A stretch of DNA of 64,000 nt from an uncultured Muribaculaceae bacterium. Lineage in GTDB: Bacteria > Bacteroidota > Bacteroidia > Bacteroidales > Muribaculaceae. Shown in pieces: positions 44,413 to 53,997 of the stretch. A model generated the notes under the pieces. The model was not told the DNA's origin, did not search any database, and saw only the letters and a list, made by a program, of their open reading frames with translations. A program made the position numbers and the translations under genes. Positions within the stretch are counted from its first letter, which is position 1; every line of letters begins with the position of its first letter. The stretch covers positions 1 through 64,000 of the forward strand of contig CAJTME010000001.1 of NCBI GenBank assembly GCA_910577315.1, given 5' to 3'.

Positions 44413-45855
44413 TTAACAATCCTTGTGGTCCTCGCGGTAGACCTCGTCGGGATGGCAGCTCGAGCCGTCGAAACAATGGGTGCAGACGCGGCACTTGGGC
44501 AGTCCGATGGCATCTATGAGATGCTCTATCTTGCTGAATTGCAAGGTGGTCAACCCAAGACGGCGGCCGATTTCAGCCACCATACGCTCATATTCGGGAG
44601 TGCCCGTAGTGGAATAAAGGTCGAGCTTGGCGGCGTCATCGCCCTCGAAATCGCGGATAATCTGACGCGAGATGAGCTCGAGGTCGCTTTTCGATGAGGT
44701 GAAGCCAATGAACGGGCAACCATACACCAGGGGAGGGCACGAGATGCGGGCGTGAACCTCACGCGCACCGCCGGCAAAGAATGTGCGGACATTGTCGCGC
44801 AGCTGGGTGCCGCGCACGATTGAGTCGTCGCAGAAAACCACGCGCTTGCCATCGAGTATGGCCTTGTTGGGGATGAGCTTCATGCGGGCCACCAGGTCGC
44901 GGCGGCTCTGATTGCCGGGTGTGAAGCTGCGTGGCCAGGTGGGGGTGTATTTCAGCACTGCGCGGCGGTAGGGAATTCCGCGGCCCTCGGCGTAGCCAAG
45001 CGCATGGCCCACGCCTGAATCGGGAATACCGCACACACAGTCGGCATCGATGGGGTCTTCGGCGCCCATGGCGCGGCCGGCGGCTTCGCGCACATCCTCG
45101 GCATTGATTCCCTCATAGTCACTGGCGGGAAAACCGTAATAAACCCACAGGAACGAGCAAATCTGCTCGCGGCGGGCGGGTTGCTGCAAGACTTCGAGCG
45201 AGTCAGCCGTCACGCGCACAATCTCGCCGGGGCCCACATCGCGCAGGCGTTCATAGCCAAGATTGGGAAAGGCCGAGGTCTCGCTCGCAAAGGCATAGCC
45301 GTCTTCTTTCTTACCGATCACAATGGGAGTGCGCCCCAGATAGTCGCGGGCAGCGATGATTCCGTCCTCGGTGAGGATGAGCATCGAACACGAGCCGTTG
45401 ACTTTCTCATAAACCAGATTGATGCCTTCGGCAAAGGTGGAGCCCATGTTTATGAGCAGGGCCACAAGTTCAGAGGGGTTGATGTTGTTGGCGCTGAGTT
45501 CGCTGAAATGCATACCCTTGGCAAGCAACTCCGCGGCTATGTCGCGCACGTTGTTGATTTTGCCGACGGTGACCACGGCATAACGCCCGAGATGTGAGTT
45601 TACGATTATTGGCTGCGGGTCTGTGTCGCTGATTACTCCCAGGCCCTGACAACCCACGAACTTATCGAGGTCGTCCTCGAATTTTGAGCGGAAATAATCG
45701 CGCTCGATGCTGTGGATGGTGCGGTTGAAGCCTTTTTCGGGGTCGAAGGTCACGAGACCGGCACGTTTTGTGCCCAGATGCGAATGATAGTCCGTGCCGT
45801 AGAACAGATCGTTCACACACGGTTTCTTAGAAATTGCGCCGAAGAATCCTCCCAT
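44413..45855 (-). CDS. purF: PurF-like amidophosphoribosyltransferase paralog lacking the N-terminal cysteine
   Basis: PurF makes phosphoribosylamine from PRPP and glutamine. This 480-residue protein has an Ntn-glutaminase-like domain and the PRPP-binding loop VVFCDDSIVRGTQL (about residue 342). It starts MGGFFGAISKKPC, where true PurF has Met-Cys-Gly-Ile, so the catalytic Cys2 is Gly. Glutamine hydrolysis should be impaired. Cysteines near the C terminus (CRVCTHCF, SSCHPDE) might bind a metal. A canonical PurF may be elsewhere. It lies 27 nt after tRNA-Leu on the same strand. Confidence 0.75.
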   Translation of the reverse strand: MGGFFGAISKKPCVNDLFYGTDYHSHLGTKRAGLVTFDPEKGFNRTIHSIERDYFRSKFEDDLDKFVGCQGLGVISDTDPQPIIVNSHLGRYAVVTVGKINNVRDIAAELLAKGMHFSELSANNINPSELVALLINMGSTFAEGINLVYEKVNGSCSMLILTEDGIIAARDYLGRTPIVIGKKEDGYAFASETSAFPNLGYERLRDVGPGEIVRVTADSLEVLQQPARREQICSFLWVYYGFPASDYEGINAEDVREAAGRAMGAEDPIDADCVCGIPDSGVGHALGYAEGRGIPYRRAVLKYTPTWPRSFTPGNQSRRDLVARMKLIPNKAILDGKRVVFCDDSIVRGTQLRDNVRTFFAGGAREVHARISCPPLVYGCPFIGFTSSKSDLELISRQIIRDFEGDDAAKLDLYSTTGTPEYERMVAEIGRRLGLTTLQFSKIEHLIDAIGLPKCRVCTHCFDGSSCHPDEVYREDHKDC

Positions 45856-45882
45856 AAAAGAGATTGTGATAATGGTGAAATG

Positions 45883-45964
45883 TGCGCATGACAGGACTCG
45901 AACCTGCACGCCTTTCGACATTAGATCCTAAGTCTAACGCGGCTACCAATTACGCCACATGCGC
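45883..45964 (-). tRNA. tRNA-Leu (anticodon TAG)
   Basis: The minus strand has acceptor GCGCATG pairing with CATGCGC, anticodon stem-loop TTAGA-CTTAGGA-TCTAA (anticodon TAG, for CUA), a long variable arm expected of a class II tRNA, and T loop TTCGAGT. CCA is not encoded. It may share a transcript with the PurF-like gene. Confidence 0.92.
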
Positions 45965-45977
45965 TCGTTTTCGGCTG

Positions 45978-46009
45978 CAAAGGTAGGCATTTTCGTGTTT
46001 ATGTCCAAA
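45978..46009 (-). promoter_or_regulatory. Promoter of tRNA-Leu (and possibly the PurF-like gene)
   Basis: Minus-strand TTTG (46009-46006), 20-nt spacer, TACCTTTG (45985-45978). No terminator separates the tRNA from the next gene. Confidence 0.78.
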
Positions 46010-46024
46010 TTAGAACGCTATTTT

Positions 46025-46055
46025 TTGCTATTAATCCAATTTTTTCGTACCTTTG
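46025..46055 (+). promoter_or_regulatory. Promoter of the rplM-rpsI operon
   Basis: TTG at 46025-46027, 20-nt spacer, TACCTTTG at 46048-46055. The leader to the rplM start is about 110 nt and includes a GTCC/GGAC hairpin, possibly an r-protein control element. Confidence 0.78.
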
Positions 46056-46168
46056 CAGTCCGATTATGTCCAATTAATAACGGACAGCACGTCCCGAGGC
46101 GCTTTTGGCCGAGCGTCAAGGGTTTTGTGCGGTCAATTTATCTAACTATTAATTAAACATTTAACGAA

Positions 46169-46648
46169 GTGGATACTTTAAGTTACAAGACCGTTTCCCC
46201 CAGCGCACACGAGGTTGAGCACGAATGGGTGCTCATCGATGCCACCGGCCTTCACCTCGGCCGTCTCTGCTCGCAGGTAGCCAAGATTCTGCGCGGGAAA
46301 AACAAACCCAGCTACACTCCCTACACCGAGTGCGGCGACAACGTGATCATCATCAACGCCGACAAAGTGGTTCTCACCGGCAAAAAGATGACCGACCACA
46401 TCTATCTCAACTACACCGGCTATCCCGGCGGTCAGCGTGAGCTCACCCCCGAGGTACTGATGCGCAAATCGTTCAACAAGCATCTCAAGCCCGGCATGCA
46501 CCCGCTGTTCATCCGTGTCATGAAAGGCATGCTGCCCAAGAACCGTCTTGGCCGCCGTCTCATCGAGAACATGCACGTCTACAACGGCCCCAACCATCCC
46601 CACGAGGCCCAGAATCCCAAAGTACTTGACATCAACTCAATGAAATAA
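46169..46648 (+). CDS. rplM: 50S ribosomal protein L13
   Basis: L13 is an early assembly protein of the large subunit. The 159-residue product has the typical Bacteroidales start DTLSYKT, WVLIDATGLHLGRLCSQVA, YTECGDNVIIINA and GMLPKNRLGRRLIE. The start codon is GTG at 46169; no ATG lies at a plausible place. rpsI follows 8 nt later, the conserved L13-S9 operon. Confidence 0.95.
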   Translation: MDTLSYKTVSPSAHEVEHEWVLIDATGLHLGRLCSQVAKILRGKNKPSYTPYTECGDNVIIINADKVVLTGKKMTDHIYLNYTGYPGGQRELTPEVLMRKSFNKHLKPGMHPLFIRVMKGMLPKNRLGRRLIENMHVYNGPNHPHEAQNPKVLDINSMK

Positions 46649-46656
46649 TCGCAAGC

Positions 46657-47043
46657 ATGGAAACAGTTAATGCAGTAGGCCGTCGTAAAGCCGCCGTGGC
46701 CCGCGTAATCCTCAAGGAGGGTAACGGCGCCATCACCATCAACCACCGCCCCCTCGAAGTGTATTTCCCCTCTTCGATTCTTCAGTTCATTGTTAAGCAG
46801 CCCCTCAGCCTCCTCGACGTTGTTGAGAAGTATGACATCCACGTCAACCTCGACGGCGGCGGCTACAAAGGCCAGGCCGAAGCTCTCCGCCTCGCCATCG
46901 CCCGCGCCCTCGTCAAGCTCAACGCCGACGACAAGGCTATCCTGCGCAAGCATGGCTTCATGACCCGCGACCCGCGCGCCGTAGAACGCAAAAAGCCCGG
47001 TCGTCCCAAAGCACGCAAGCGCTTCCAGTTCAGCAAACGTTAA
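46657..47043 (+). CDS. rpsI: 30S ribosomal protein S9
   Basis: S9 sits in the head of the small subunit and its C-terminal tail contacts P-site tRNA. The 128-residue protein has NAVGRRKAAVARV, GGGYKGQAEALRLAIARAL, and the conserved C-terminal tail GRPKARKRFQFSKR. It is co-transcribed with rplM. Confidence 0.96.
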   Translation: METVNAVGRRKAAVARVILKEGNGAITINHRPLEVYFPSSILQFIVKQPLSLLDVVEKYDIHVNLDGGGYKGQAEALRLAIARALVKLNADDKAILRKHGFMTRDPRAVERKKPGRPKARKRFQFSKR

Positions 47044-47066
47044 TATTTACACATTATTATATATCT

Positions 47067-47074
47067 TACGTTTG
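47067..47074 (+). promoter_or_regulatory. Possible promoter -7 element of rpsB-tsf
   Basis: TACGTTTG lies 24 nt after the rpsI stop and about 115 nt before rpsB. The leader contains a CTCCGGAG/CCCCGG-rich part that may fold. An upstream TTG is not evident. Confidence 0.4.
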
Positions 47075-47190
47075 CTCTCCGGAGCGCGATGCCCCGGAAA
47101 TCAGAGTTTAGTATCTAAATCGCCGGGATGGACACGTTCCCTACCCTGCGGTTGACACATCAAAAGAACGTAAACACAACAAAAAATATC

Positions 47191-48009
47191 ATGGCAAATC
47201 CCACATTTGACCAACTCCTCGAAGCAGGCTGCCATTTCGGCCACCTCAAGCGCAAATGGAATCCTGCAATGGCTCCTTATATCTTCATGGAGCGCAACGG
47301 TATCCACATCATCGATCTCTACAAGACCGCAGCCAAAATCGAAGAAGCTGCGGCAGCGCTGAAAAACATCGCCAAGAGCGGCAAGAAGGTGCTTTTCGTC
47401 GCTACCAAAAAACAGGCCAAACAAGTCATCGCTGACCTCGCCCAGAGCGTAAACATGCCCTATGTTATCGAACGCTGGCCTGGCGGCATGCTCACCAACT
47501 TCCCCACCATCCGCAAGGCCGTCAAGAAGATGACCGCCATCGACAAGATGACCAAGGACGGTACTTTCGACAACCTTTCAAAGCGCGAACGTCTCCAGAT
47601 CAGCCGCCAGCGCGCCAAGCTCGAGAAGACCCTCGGCTCAATTGCCGACCTCAACCGTCTTCCCTCGGCTCTCTTCGTTGTTGACGTAATGAAGGAACAC
47701 ATCGCCGTTGCAGAGGCCAACCGTCTCGGCATCCCCGTGTTCGCAATGGTCGACACCAACTCCGACCCCACCAACATCGACTTCGTGATTCCCGCCAACG
47801 ACGACGCTTCAAAGAGCATCGAACTCGTTGTAGGTGCCATCACCGACGCCATGAAGGAAGGTCTCGAGGAACGCAAGGCTGAAAAGGTTGACACCGTAGC
47901 CGCAGGCGAAGGCGAAGCCGCCGCTCCCAAGCGCGAACGCCGCCGCGTGCGCAAGGCCGACGCTCCCGCCGAAGCCGAAGCTGCCGAAGAAGCTCCCGCA
48001 GCCGAATAA
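47191..48009 (+). CDS. rpsB: 30S ribosomal protein S2
   Basis: S2 binds the small subunit near S1 and is needed for mRNA binding. The 272-residue protein starts MANPTFDQLLEAGCHFGHL, with KRKWNPAMAPYIF, ERWPGGMLTNF and DTNSDPTNIDFVIPANDDA motifs. The C terminus has an Ala/Glu/Arg-rich extension. The ATG at 47191 fits the family; a frame from 47128 is open but too long. tsf follows 32 nt later. Confidence 0.95.
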   Translation: MANPTFDQLLEAGCHFGHLKRKWNPAMAPYIFMERNGIHIIDLYKTAAKIEEAAAALKNIAKSGKKVLFVATKKQAKQVIADLAQSVNMPYVIERWPGGMLTNFPTIRKAVKKMTAIDKMTKDGTFDNLSKRERLQISRQRAKLEKTLGSIADLNRLPSALFVVDVMKEHIAVAEANRLGIPVFAMVDTNSDPTNIDFVIPANDDASKSIELVVGAITDAMKEGLEERKAEKVDTVAAGEGEAAAPKRERRRVRKADAPAEAEAAEEAPAAE

Positions 48010-48041
48010 TTAATCACTAACCTCCAAAAACTCCAGATACT

Positions 48042-49034
48042 ATGGCAGTAACAATGGCAGAAATCACCAAGCTGCGCCACCTCACCAGCGCCGGCCTGAT
48101 GGACTGCAAAAAGGCTCTCGCCGAAACCGACGGCGACATCGAGAAGGCCGTTGAAATCCTCCGCAAGAAGGGTCAGGCCGTAGCCGCCAAGCGCGAAGAC
48201 CGCACCGCCGCCGAAGGCTGCGTCCTCGCTAAGAACGACGGCAACTTCGCCGCCATCCTCGCCCTCAACTGCGAGACCGACTTCGTTGCCAAAAACGCAG
48301 GCTTCGTTGCCCTCACCGAGAAGATTCTCGACGCAGCAGTTGCCGCCAAGGCCAAAAGCCTCGACGAAGTCAAGGCTCTCGTTATCGACGGCCAGACCGT
48401 TGCCGACCTCGTGACCGAGGAAACCGGCAAGACCGGCGAAAAGACCGAAATCTCGGCCTACGAATGGATTGAAGCCCCCTCCACCACCTCTTACAACCAC
48501 CTCGGCAACAAGCTCGCAACCATCGCAGGCTTCAACGCTGAGAACGTTGACTATCAGGTGGGCCGCGACGTCGCCATGCAGGTTGCATCGATGAACCCCG
48601 TCGCTGTTGACCAGGCTTCGGTTCCCGCAGCCGTTGTTGAATCTGAATACACCGTTGCCGTCGAGAAGACCAAGCAGGAACAGGTTCGCAAGGCCGTTGA
48701 AGCCGCCCAGAAAAAGGCCGGCATCAACCCCAACCTCGTCGACACTCCCGACCACATCGAATCCAACATCGCCAAAGGCTGGCTCACCCGTGAGGAAGCT
48801 GACAAGGCTGTTGAAATCGCCGAGAAAGTTGGTGCCGAAAAGGCTGCCAACCTCCCCGAGCAGATGATCGAGAACATCGCCAAGGGCCGTCTCAACAAGT
48901 TCTACAAGGAAAACTGCCTTATGGAACAGGAATTCATCAAAGACGGTGACATGACCATCGCCCAGTACCTCCAGAAGGCCCAGCCCGGCCTCGCTGTATC
49001 GGTATTCAAGCGTGTCAACCTCAACGCAGACTAA
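48042..49034 (+). CDS. tsf: Elongation factor Ts
   Basis: EF-Ts is the guanine nucleotide exchange factor for EF-Tu. The 330-residue protein has the N-terminal UBA-like region (EITKLRHLTSAGLMDCKKAL), the conserved NCETDFVAKN motif and the C-terminal IAKGRLNKFYKENCLMEQ. It starts MAVTMAEIT; a second ATG four codons later is also possible. The rpsB-tsf pair is a universal arrangement. Confidence 0.96.
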   Translation: MAVTMAEITKLRHLTSAGLMDCKKALAETDGDIEKAVEILRKKGQAVAAKREDRTAAEGCVLAKNDGNFAAILALNCETDFVAKNAGFVALTEKILDAAVAAKAKSLDEVKALVIDGQTVADLVTEETGKTGEKTEISAYEWIEAPSTTSYNHLGNKLATIAGFNAENVDYQVGRDVAMQVASMNPVAVDQASVPAAVVESEYTVAVEKTKQEQVRKAVEAAQKKAGINPNLVDTPDHIESNIAKGWLTREEADKAVEIAEKVGAEKAANLPEQMIENIAKGRLNKFYKENCLMEQEFIKDGDMTIAQYLQKAQPGLAVSVFKRVNLNAD

Positions 49035-49051
49035 TAGTCCGACATATCCCG

Positions 49052-49081
49052 AAAGCCGCCCCGCATCCGCGGGGCGGCTTT
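49052..49081 (+). terminator. Terminator of rpsB-tsf
   Basis: A 13-bp GC-rich stem (49052-49064 with 49069-49081) with loop ATCC, ending in TTTT, lies 18 nt past the tsf stop. Confidence 0.9.
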
Positions 49082-49206
49082 TGATTATTAAGCGGTTGCC
49101 CAAGCACGTGCAGGAAAAAACAAACAACACCATGCGTGCATGAACCCAAACGCCCCGCCGGTGGTTATAAACGTAGCTCTAATCCTTATAATTCATCATC
49201 ATTAAA

Positions 49207-52200
49207 GTGAAGGCATCTACCCTCATACGCAAATCATTGAAAATCATTGCCTGGACGGCGATGGTCGTTGTTCTGTTGGTTGGCGCCGCCGTCAGCCTCG
49301 TCTACTCGGAATGGAGCCAGGACTACCTGCGCAGATACGCCATGGCAACGATGGACCGCAGCGGAATGGAACTGCAGGTGGAATCGCTGCGCCTGCGGTG
49401 GCCGCTGAACATCGAGCTCGAAGGCGTGGCAATGCAGATGCCCGGACAGTCCGTCCGCGCGGGGAAACTCACGGCGTCGGTAAAACTGCTGCCGCTGTTA
49501 GCTGGCAAAGCTACCATCGACGAAGCCCGTCTCGACAACGGATTTTTCAGCATCGGCGCGCCCGATTCGGCCATGTATATGACCATCGAGGGACGCGAAG
49601 TCACATTGCGCGGCGCAACCGTAGGACTGGCAAACATGGACATCGACCTCAACGACGGATTCCTCTCGGGCGCACGTGTGAGCATGACCCTCAATCCCGA
49701 CACTACAGCCTCCGACACCACCAAGGCCGAGCCTACGAAAATGAAAATAAACGTAGGACGGCTCGCACTAAACGACTTCACCTACACAATGCGCATGCTC
49801 CCCACCATCGACTCACTGGGAGCGCACATCCCGCAGGCTACAATGACAGGAGGCAAAATCGACCTGTTCGCCCAGACCATCGGCATAGGCAGTTTCACAG
49901 GCGGAGGACTCGACGCAGCATACATCGTGCCCGATTCCGCAACAATCGCGGCTACGCCGGTCGTCCCGCCGTCGACCGACTCTGTCGCCCCATGGACAAT
50001 AGCAATCGACACCATCGGCTTCGCCCATTCATCGGCCCTCTACACCACCCGCGGCGTAAAGCCTCTCCCCGGCCTCGATTTCACATACATCCAAGTTGAC
50101 TCGCTTGACCTCGGCATCAAAGATTTCTACAACCAGGCCACGACCGTAAAAATACCCATCACTGTCAGCGGCACAGAACGCTGTGGCGTAACCCTCAACG
50201 CCGCCGGGACGCTCAACGTCAGCGAACAGGGAACCAACCTGAGCGATTTCAGCGTGACAACCCCCAACGGCACTGACCTTGATTTCAGCGCCCTCATCGG
50301 TATGGGCGACATGACCACCGATCCATCCACTCCGCTCGGACTCGACCTCGACGGCAGCCTCGCCGTAGCCGACGCCCGGCTGATGTTCCCCGCGTTCGCC
50401 CCCTACTTCATCACGCTCCCCTCGCGCTCGCAGCTGCAAGCCAGGGCAAACGTCCACGGCACCGCAGGCAACCTTGCCGTCGCCAATCTCGCCTTAGTCG
50501 TTAACGGCACGGCACGCCTCAACGCCAAGGGCCGCATACTCAACGCCTTCGACCCTGCCCGCATCGGCGGAAACCTTGCCCTCAGCGGCCAACTCATCGA
50601 CCTCAACCAGTTCAAGCCCGTCATATTCGACAAATCCACAGCAAATCAGTTCAATTTCCCGGCCACCACATTTGAAGGCAAAGTGGACATGAACTCCGGA
50701 CACATCGCCGGTACCCTGGAGGCCCGGACAGAAGAAGGGCGCATCAGCCTTGACGCCGACTGGCAGTCGCGTCTGGAAGACTATACCGTCAATCTGGTCG
50801 CCGACCGCTTCCCCGTCAATGCCTTCATGCCCCTGCTCGGAGTGGGTGACATATCGGCCACCCTCAACGCAAAGGGACACGGCTACAATCCATTCTCCGA
50901 CACAATGGTCCTCGACGCCGACCTGGACGTCACACGCGCCGTGTATCAAGGCTACGACTACAAAGGCATATCGGCAAAGGCCGCCATCGAAAAAGGGTTT
51001 GCCGACCTCGACGTGAAGTCCACCAATCCCAACGCTGTCGCCACCCTCGACGCCCACGGCAACCTCGCCGGCGACACATATGACTGGACAGCCGCCCTCG
51101 ACGGGAAGCACATCGACCTGATGGCCCTTGGCCTTTCCACAACGGAAGCAACCATAGCCACCAAACTCGACGCCACGGCTTCAATCACGCCCAAATCCAA
51201 CATCATCGGCGCGAAAGTCAACCTCAATTCGCTGTCATATACCGACAACATCGGCACTACATCGCTGAAAGACATCGTGGCCAACCTCAACGCCAACGAC
51301 TCCACGACCAATATCTCGCTCGCCAACGGCGACCTCTATACCTTCATCTCCTCGGAATCTCCGATTGACTCCATAATGAGCCGTTTCACGGGCCTATCCA
51401 CAGTAATAAAGGAAGAAATGGCAGCCATGACGGTTGATGTCGACAGATTGCAGAAAGCCCTGCCGCCGTTCACACTCGACCTCACGGCCGGCCCACGCAA
51501 CATGCTCACCGAGATATTATCCGAGAGCCGCACAACATTTGACGCCCTCCATGTCGAGGCCGCAAACGATTCCTCGCTCTCGCTCAACGCAAGGATGCTT
51601 GCCCTGCGCACACCCACAATGCGCATCGACACCACCGATTTCGACATCAGCCAATTCGGCGACCGCCTCATCCTTGACGGACGCATAGAAAACCGCCCCG
51701 GCTCATTCGACGAATGGGCCCATGTCAAACTCGACGGCTATATTTTCGAGAATACCATCGGGCTGCAGCTTGCCCAGCAGAACATCCAGGGTAAGGAAGG
51801 CTACAACGTTGGCCTGAAAGTGCAGTTGGCCGACTCCACCGCCACCCTGTCGATTGACCCCACCGATCCAACCATCGCCTATATGCCCTGGCTCGTGAAC
51901 GAGGACAATTTCATCTCGTGGTCGTTCCCCGAGAAGCATCTCGACGCCAACCTCCACATGCACTCGTCCACATCGTCCCTCACCATCTACACCGACCATG
52001 TCGAGGGCGAAGACGACCATCAGGAGGAACTCATCGTGAACATTTCCGACATAAACCTCGCCGACTGGATCAATTTCAATCCTTTCGCACCTCCGATGGG
52101 CGGCAATCTCTCTGCCGACATGCGCATAAGCCGCGACGGAAAAAATCTTTCCGGATCTGGCAACGTCACCCTCGCCGATTTCACCTACGGCAAGCAACGT

Positions 52201-53997
52201 GTTGGAACCCTGACATCAGATCTTAAAGTATCTACCGACCTCGGCGGAATGGTAAGGGCAAACGCCGACCTGATGGTTGACGGAGCCAAAGCCGTCACCC
52301 TTTCCGGCGCCCTGAACGACTCCACCGCCGGCTCGCCCCTGGCAATGGACCTAAGCCTCATACACTTCCCACTGTCGATGGCCAACCCGTTCCTGCCACC
52401 GGGCATGGCTACGCTCTCTGGCACACTCAACGGCCAGATGGACGTCACCGGCGAGGCGTCCGCCCCGACCCTTAACGGCTGGCTGCAGTTCGATTCGACT
52501 GCCGTCCGCGCCGCAATCACCGCCACATCCTATACGTTCAACGACGTCAAGATACCCGTCAAGAACAACGTAATCACATTCGACGATTTCGCCATCAAGG
52601 GCGTAAACGAAAATCCACTCACGGTAAACGGCACTGTCGACATGCGCGACTTCGCCTCGCCCGAGATTGACCTGTGGCTGAGCGCCACCAACATGCAGAT
52701 TGTCAACAGCAAAAAGGCCGTCAAAGGTGCGGAAATATATGGCAAGGGATTCATAACGGTCAATACGACCGTCAAGGGCAACATGAATTTCATGGCTGTC
52801 AACGCCGCCCTGTCAATCCTTTCGGGCACCAACCTCACTTATGTGATGCCTGACGCCGTCAACACAATCACCGAACAGTCAAACAGCGACCTGGTGAAGT
52901 TCGTCAACTTTGCCGACACTTCCGCCGTGCAGCGCGCCGACAGCATTGCCGAATCATCGCTCGCCATGCTGGTCGAGGCGACCCTATCCATTCAGACTGG
53001 TTCGACAATCAATGTCGACCTCTCGACCAACGGACGCAACCGCGTCAGCCTCCAGCCCGACGGCACACTCGACTTTTCAATGCAACCCTTCGGCGAACCA
53101 CGCCTCACAGGACGCCTCAACATCCCCAAGGGCTTCGTGCGATACACCCCGCCCGTACTTTCCGAGAAATATTTCACGTTTGAACCACAATCCTACATCG
53201 CGTTCAACGGCAACATCATGAATCCTACGCTAAATGTCCATGCTGTCGACGTGCTCAAGGCCAACGTCACGCAGACCGGACAGAACTCGCGCCTGGTAAA
53301 CTTCGATGTGATGCTCGCCGTCACAGGCACTCTCGAAAACATGAAGGTTGCCTTCGACCTTTCGACCGACGACGATGTGACCGTAGCCAACGAACTGCAG
53401 TCGATGAGCGCCGAACAACGCGCCAACCAGGCCATGAACATGCTCCTCTACAACGTCTACACCGGCCCCGGCACCCGCGGCGATTCAAACCTCTCGGGCA
53501 ATGCCGTCTACTCGTTCCTGTCGTCGCAGCTCAACAACTGGGCGGCCAACACCATCAAGGGTGTCGACCTCACCTTCGGCATCGACCAGTATGACCGCAC
53601 CGTCGGCGGCTCCACGTCGCAGACAACCAGCTATTCCTACCAGGTGTCGAAGTCGCTGTTCAACGACCGCTTCAAGATTGTTGTCGGCGGAAACTACTCT
53701 ACCGACGCCAATGCCGACGAGAACTTCTCGCAGAACCTCATCAAGGACATATCTTTTGAATATTTCCTGAACAAGGCACAGACCATGTACGTGCGCCTGT
53801 TCCGCCACACGGGCTACGAGTCAATTCTCGAAGGTGAAATCACCCGGACCGGCGTCGGCTTTGTCTACAAGCGCAAACTGGGTTCGCTGCGCCGCCTGTT
53901 CCGCTTCCTCAGGAAACGCCGCCGCACTCCCGCCGCCGACACCCCAGCATCCACTCCCTCCACAACCCAAACCGACACCACCGATGAAAGCAAATAA
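49207..53997 (+). CDS. tamB: Translocation and assembly module protein TamB
   Basis: TamB is an inner-membrane-anchored, periplasm-spanning protein of the AsmA/TamB (bridge-like lipid transport) superfamily. The 1596-residue product has one N-terminal membrane helix (WTAMVVVLLVGAAVSLVY), long beta-groove repeats and the C-terminal DUF490 domain (MLLYNVYTGPG, LTFGIDQYDR, MYVRLFRH). The likely start is GTG 49207. It overlaps tamL by 14 nt, and the two products probably work as a pair in outer-membrane protein or lipid supply. Confidence 0.9.
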   Translation: MKASTLIRKSLKIIAWTAMVVVLLVGAAVSLVYSEWSQDYLRRYAMATMDRSGMELQVESLRLRWPLNIELEGVAMQMPGQSVRAGKLTASVKLLPLLAGKATIDEARLDNGFFSIGAPDSAMYMTIEGREVTLRGATVGLANMDIDLNDGFLSGARVSMTLNPDTTASDTTKAEPTKMKINVGRLALNDFTYTMRMLPTIDSLGAHIPQATMTGGKIDLFAQTIGIGSFTGGGLDAAYIVPDSATIAATPVVPPSTDSVAPWTIAIDTIGFAHSSALYTTRGVKPLPGLDFTYIQVDSLDLGIKDFYNQATTVKIPITVSGTERCGVTLNAAGTLNVSEQGTNLSDFSVTTPNGTDLDFSALIGMGDMTTDPSTPLGLDLDGSLAVADARLMFPAFAPYFITLPSRSQLQARANVHGTAGNLAVANLALVVNGTARLNAKGRILNAFDPARIGGNLALSGQLIDLNQFKPVIFDKSTANQFNFPATTFEGKVDMNSGHIAGTLEARTEEGRISLDADWQSRLEDYTVNLVADRFPVNAFMPLLGVGDISATLNAKGHGYNPFSDTMVLDADLDVTRAVYQGYDYKGISAKAAIEKGFADLDVKSTNPNAVATLDAHGNLAGDTYDWTAALDGKHIDLMALGLSTTEATIATKLDATASITPKSNIIGAKVNLNSLSYTDNIGTTSLKDIVANLNANDSTTNISLANGDLYTFISSESPIDSIMSRFTGLSTVIKEEMAAMTVDVDRLQKALPPFTLDLTAGPRNMLTEILSESRTTFDALHVEAANDSSLSLNARMLALRTPTMRIDTTDFDISQFGDRLILDGRIENRPGSFDEWAHVKLDGYIFENTIGLQLAQQNIQGKEGYNVGLKVQLADSTATLSIDPTDPTIAYMPWLVNEDNFISWSFPEKHLDANLHMHSSTSSLTIYTDHVEGEDDHQEELIVNISDINLADWINFNPFAPPMGGNLSADMRISRDGKNLSGSGNVTLADFTYGKQRVGTLTSDLKVSTDLGGMVRANADLMVDGAKAVTLSGALNDSTAGSPLAMDLSLIHFPLSMANPFLPPGMATLSGTLNGQMDVTGEASAPTLNGWLQFDSTAVRAAITATSYTFNDVKIPVKNNVITFDDFAIKGVNENPLTVNGTVDMRDFASPEIDLWLSATNMQIVNSKKAVKGAEIYGKGFITVNTTVKGNMNFMAVNAALSILSGTNLTYVMPDAVNTITEQSNSDLVKFVNFADTSAVQRADSIAESSLAMLVEATLSIQTGSTINVDLSTNGRNRVSLQPDGTLDFSMQPFGEPRLTGRLNIPKGFVRYTPPVLSEKYFTFEPQSYIAFNGNIMNPTLNVHAVDVLKANVTQTGQNSRLVNFDVMLAVTGTLENMKVAFDLSTDDDVTVANELQSMSAEQRANQAMNMLLYNVYTGPGTRGDSNLSGNAVYSFLSSQLNNWAANTIKGVDLTFGIDQYDRTVGGSTSQTTSYSYQVSKSLFNDRFKIVVGGNYSTDANADENFSQNLIKDISFEYFLNKAQTMYVRLFRHTGYESILEGEITRTGVGFVYKRKLGSLRRLFRFLRKRRRTPAADTPASTPSTTQTDTTDESK

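Noticed and set aside
47460..49133. 557-residue minus-strand open frame antisense to rpsB and tsf
   Set aside because: The opposite strand holds two certain genes. The long frame is a by-product of their codon use.
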